Part shown: positions 61,851 through 64,000 of the stretch, piece by piece | How positions within the stretch are numbered: position 1 is the stretch's first letter | Layout: every line of letters begins with the position of its first letter | Assembly (NCBI RefSeq): GCF_945890115.1 | Contig: NZ_CAMDCK010000015.1 | Location: forward strand, 1-64,000 | From: Sphingorhabdus sp. EL138 | GTDB taxonomy: Bacteria > Pseudomonadota > Alphaproteobacteria > Sphingomonadales > Sphingomonadaceae | DNA length: 64,000 bases | Direction: 5' to 3' | Notes under the pieces: model-generated | Databases searched by the model: none | What the model was told of the DNA's origin: nothing | What the model saw: the letters and a program-made list of their open reading frames with translations, nothing else | Made by a program: the position numbers and the translations under genes

Positions 61851-64000
61851 TCACTCGTTCAGATTTGGCCGCAAATATTGCCGTGCACGATCCATATCCA
61901 ACCCACGGCGCGCCGCATAATCCGACACCTGATCATCACCAATACGCGCAACGCCAAAATATTCCGACTGCGGGTGGCCAAAATACAGGCCACTTACGGC
62001 GGCGGTCGGCAACATTGCGAAGCTCTCGGTCAACGTGATACCGGTTGTAGGCGTCGCATCCAGCAGGTCGAACAATGTCGGCTTCATGCTATGGTCCGGA
62101 CAGGCGGGATAACCCGGGGCTGGCCGGATACCGCGATATTCCTCGCGGTTCAGGGCCTCGGGCGTGAATTGTTCTTCAGGGGCATAGCCCCACAGATCCT
62201 TGCGGACATGTTCGTGCATCCGCTCGGCAAAGGCCTCTGCCAGCCGGTCGGCTAACGCCTTGAGCATGATGTCCGAATAATCGTCGATATTGGCTTTGAA
62301 CTGCGCCAAATGCGTCTCGATGCCGTGGCCAGTGGTCACCGCAAATCCGCCAATCCAGTCGCCATCGCGGCTGATGAAATCGGCAAGGCACATGTTTGCT
62401 TTGCCTGCACGCTTGGCGATTTGTTGGCGCAAGAACGGCAGGCGCACATGCGCCTCAGTCTGTTCGCAATAGACAAGCACATCATCGCCATCGCGTCGAC
62501 AGGGCCAAAGGCCCGCAACGCCCTTCGCGCGTAGCCATTTTTCGTTGATGATCTTGTCGAGCATCGCATTGGCATCGGAAAACAGGCCCGTCGCGCTTTC
62601 GCCCACAATTTCATCGGTCAAAATCGCCGGAAAATTGCCATGCAATTCCCACGCACGGAAAAACGGGGTCCAGTCGATATAGTTGCGCAGGTCGGCCAAG
62701 TCCCAGTCATCATAGACATGGACACCCGGCTTTTGCGGCGCGGCCGGCTTCATGCTTTCGTCGATTTCAAAGGCGTTCGCCCGGGCTTCTTCCAGCGTGG
62801 CGAGCGGCTTTGCCGTCTTGCCAGCGCGGGCGTCACGAATATCGCTATATTCGGCGCGGGTGTCGGCAACAAACTTGTCCGCCATGGTGTCGCTGACCAA
62901 TGTGCCGGCCACCCCGACGGCGCGCGACGCGTCAAGCACATGGATGACGGGACCGGAATAGACAGGCTCAATCCGCAAGGCCGTGTGCGTTTTCGACGTG
63001 GTTGCGCCGCCAATCATTAACGGCATCGACATGCCCGCTTTTTCCATTTCCTCGGCAACGGTCACCATTTCGTCAAGCGAAGGAGTGATAAGGCCCGACA
63101 GCCCGATCATATCGGCATCATGTTCGACCGCCGCTTGCAAAATTGTCGGCCACGGGACCATGACGCCCAGATCAACAATTTCAAAGCCATTACATTGCAG
63201 GACAACGCCGACAATGTTCTTGCCAATATCATGCACGTCGCCCTTCACGGTCGCCATGATGATCTTACCCTTGCCCTTGGCACCCGCCTCTTTCTCCGCC
63301 TCAATATAGGGGAAGAGATGCGCGACCGCCTTTTTCATGACGCGCGCAGACTTCACCACTTGCGGCAGGAACATGCGGCCAGACCCGAACAGGTCGCCAA
63401 CGACGTTCATTCCGTCCATCAACGGTCCTTCGATCACCTCGATGGGGCGACCGCCCGCGGCCTTGATCGCAAGCCGCGCTTCTTCGGTGTCATCGACGAT
63501 ATGCGCATCAATGCCCTTGACCAAGGCATGCTCCAACCTTTTGGTCACCGGCCAGCCGCGCCATTCAGCCTCGGCCTTTTCCTGTGCTACATCAGTCCCG
63601 CGATATTTCTCGGCAAGCGCGATCAGGCGCTCTGTTGCATCGGGGTCGCGGTTGAGGATGACATCTTCGCACGCGACGCGCAGTTCAGGTTTGATCTCAT
63701 CATAAATATCGAGCTGCCCCGCATTGACGATGGCCATATCAAGCCCCGCAGGGATGGCGTGATAGAGAAAGATCGAGTGCATCGCGCGGCGTACCGGTTC
63801 ATTGCCACGGAAACTGAATGACAGGTTGGAAAGCCCGCCAGAATAATGCGCATGTGGGCACAAGACGCGCAGTTCCTTTATAGCCTCGATAAAGTCGACG
63901 CCGTAATTATTATGCTCCTCAATCCCCGTTGCCACCGCAAAGATGTTGGGATCGAAAATAATGTCCTCGGGCGGGAAACCGATGCCGATCAGCAAGTCAT
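61851..64000 (-). CDS. metH: Methionine synthase (cobalamin-dependent), C-terminal part; runs off the window
   Basis: The downstream portion of cobalamin-dependent methionine synthase, at least 716 residues here. It starts within the pterin (methyltetrahydrofolate) domain ([18 protein letters not shown]). The cobalamin cap and binding domain follow, with [17 protein letters not shown] (His ligand of cobalt), and then the C-terminal SAM-dependent reactivation domain, including [11 protein letters not shown]. The frame is open to the window edge, so the 5' end is missing. In many alphaproteobacteria the homocysteine domain is a separate gene, which I cannot check. The stop lies next to a repeat fragment. 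Confidence 0.96.
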   Translation of the reverse strand, partial: DLLIGIGFPPEDIIFDPNIFAVATGIEEHNNYGVDFIEAIKELRVLCPHAHYSGGLSNLSFSFRGNEPVRRAMHSIFLYHAIPAGLDMAIVNAGQLDIYDEIKPELRVACEDVILNRDPDATERLIALAEKYRGTDVAQEKAEAEWRGWPVTKRLEHALVKGIDAHIVDDTEEARLAIKAAGGRPIEVIEGPLMDGMNVVGDLFGSGRMFLPQVVKSARVMKKAVAHLFPYIEAEKEAGAKGKGKIIMATVKGDVHDIGKNIVGVVLQCNGFEIVDLGVMVPWPTILQAAVEHDADMIGLSGLITPSLDEMVTVAEEMEKAGMSMPLMIGGATTSKTHTALRIEPVYSGPVIHVLDASRAVGVAGTLVSDTMADKFVADTRAEYSDIRDARAGKTAKPLATLEEARANAFEIDESMKPAAPQKPGVHVYDDWDLADLRNYIDWTPFFRAWELHGNFPAILTDEIVGESATGLFSDANAMLDKIINEKWLRAKGVAGLWPCRRDGDDVLVYCEQTEAHVRLPFLRQQIAKRAGKANMCLADFISRDGDWIGGFAVTTGHGIETHLAQFKANIDDYSDIMLKALADRLAEAFAERMHEHVRKDLWGYAPEEQFTPEALNREEYRGIRPAPGYPACPDHSMKPTLFDLLDATPTTGITLTESFAMLPTAAVSGLYFGHPQSEYFGVARIGDDQVSDYAARRGLDMDRARQYLRPNLNE

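Overview
This 64-kb window looks like chromosomal DNA of an alphaproteobacterium of the order Sphingomonadales (Sphingopyxis/Sphingorhabdus-like). I base this on moderate GC, a PhyR-NepR-EcfG general stress response locus, a PopZ-family (DUF2497) gene, an alphaproteobacterial cta/cox operon, and interspersed palindromes of the kind I remember from sphingomonad genomes. The genus is a guess. Gene density is high, and many genes overlap by four bases (ATGA, GTGA or TTGA).

Layout. 1-2.5 kb: xseA, a DUF2093 protein and an M23 peptidase. 2.7-8.2 kb: the general stress response core (phyR, nepR, ecfG and an HWE/HisKA_2 kinase), followed by genes carrying good EcfG-type promoters. These are a YmgE/GlsB membrane protein with a lipoprotein, a 150-residue membrane protein, and an overlapping pair of very small genes. 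8.2-16.4 kb (mostly minus strand): a lipoprotein cytochrome c, a DUF3422 protein, a PLP decarboxylase, two related CsgG/FlgT-like secreted proteins, a class A penicillin-binding protein, a tandem repeat and tRNA-Cys. 16.6-29.3 kb (plus): a Pcm-like protein, TolC, PopZ-family protein, amidohydrolase, amino acid permease, valS, MATE exporter, DsbD-like reductase and infC. 29.4-36.4 kb (minus): cytochrome aa3 oxidase operon ctaC-ctaD-ctaB-coxF-like-ctaG-ctaE-DUF983-SURF1-TauE. 36.7-53.3 kb (plus): pyrE-pdxJ-acpS-lepB-permease, an Atm1-like ABC exporter, recQ, a DUF442/unknown/sterol-desaturase run, a GMC oxidoreductase, thrC, an RNA methyltransferase-like gene, folB with a FolM-like reductase, and a DEAD-box helicase. 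53.4-59.4 kb (minus): purH, heparinase-like, rpe, GNAT and rsmB. 59.5-64 kb: an SDHAF4-like small gene, a repeat-rich gap, a TauE/TIGR02186 pair, and the 3' part of metH running off the window.

Most genes are housekeeping. The most unusual points are: (i) a roughly 137-bp palindromic element inserted in frame inside valS, adding about 46 residues to valyl-tRNA synthetase; (ii) a repeat family with the core TAGGGTCAGGACC whose TAG serves as, or abuts, the stop codon of several genes, and which also forms a 264-bp element with 32-bp inverted ends; (iii) a compact EcfG regulon around the stress-response core, including a 41-residue membrane peptide and a 58-residue Pro/Asp/Glu-rich peptide in overlapping frames; (iv) a likely ATC start codon for infC; and (v) a pair of related CsgG/FlgT-like proteins beside a penicillin-binding protein. 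I found no CRISPR array, prophage, intact insertion sequence or defence island.
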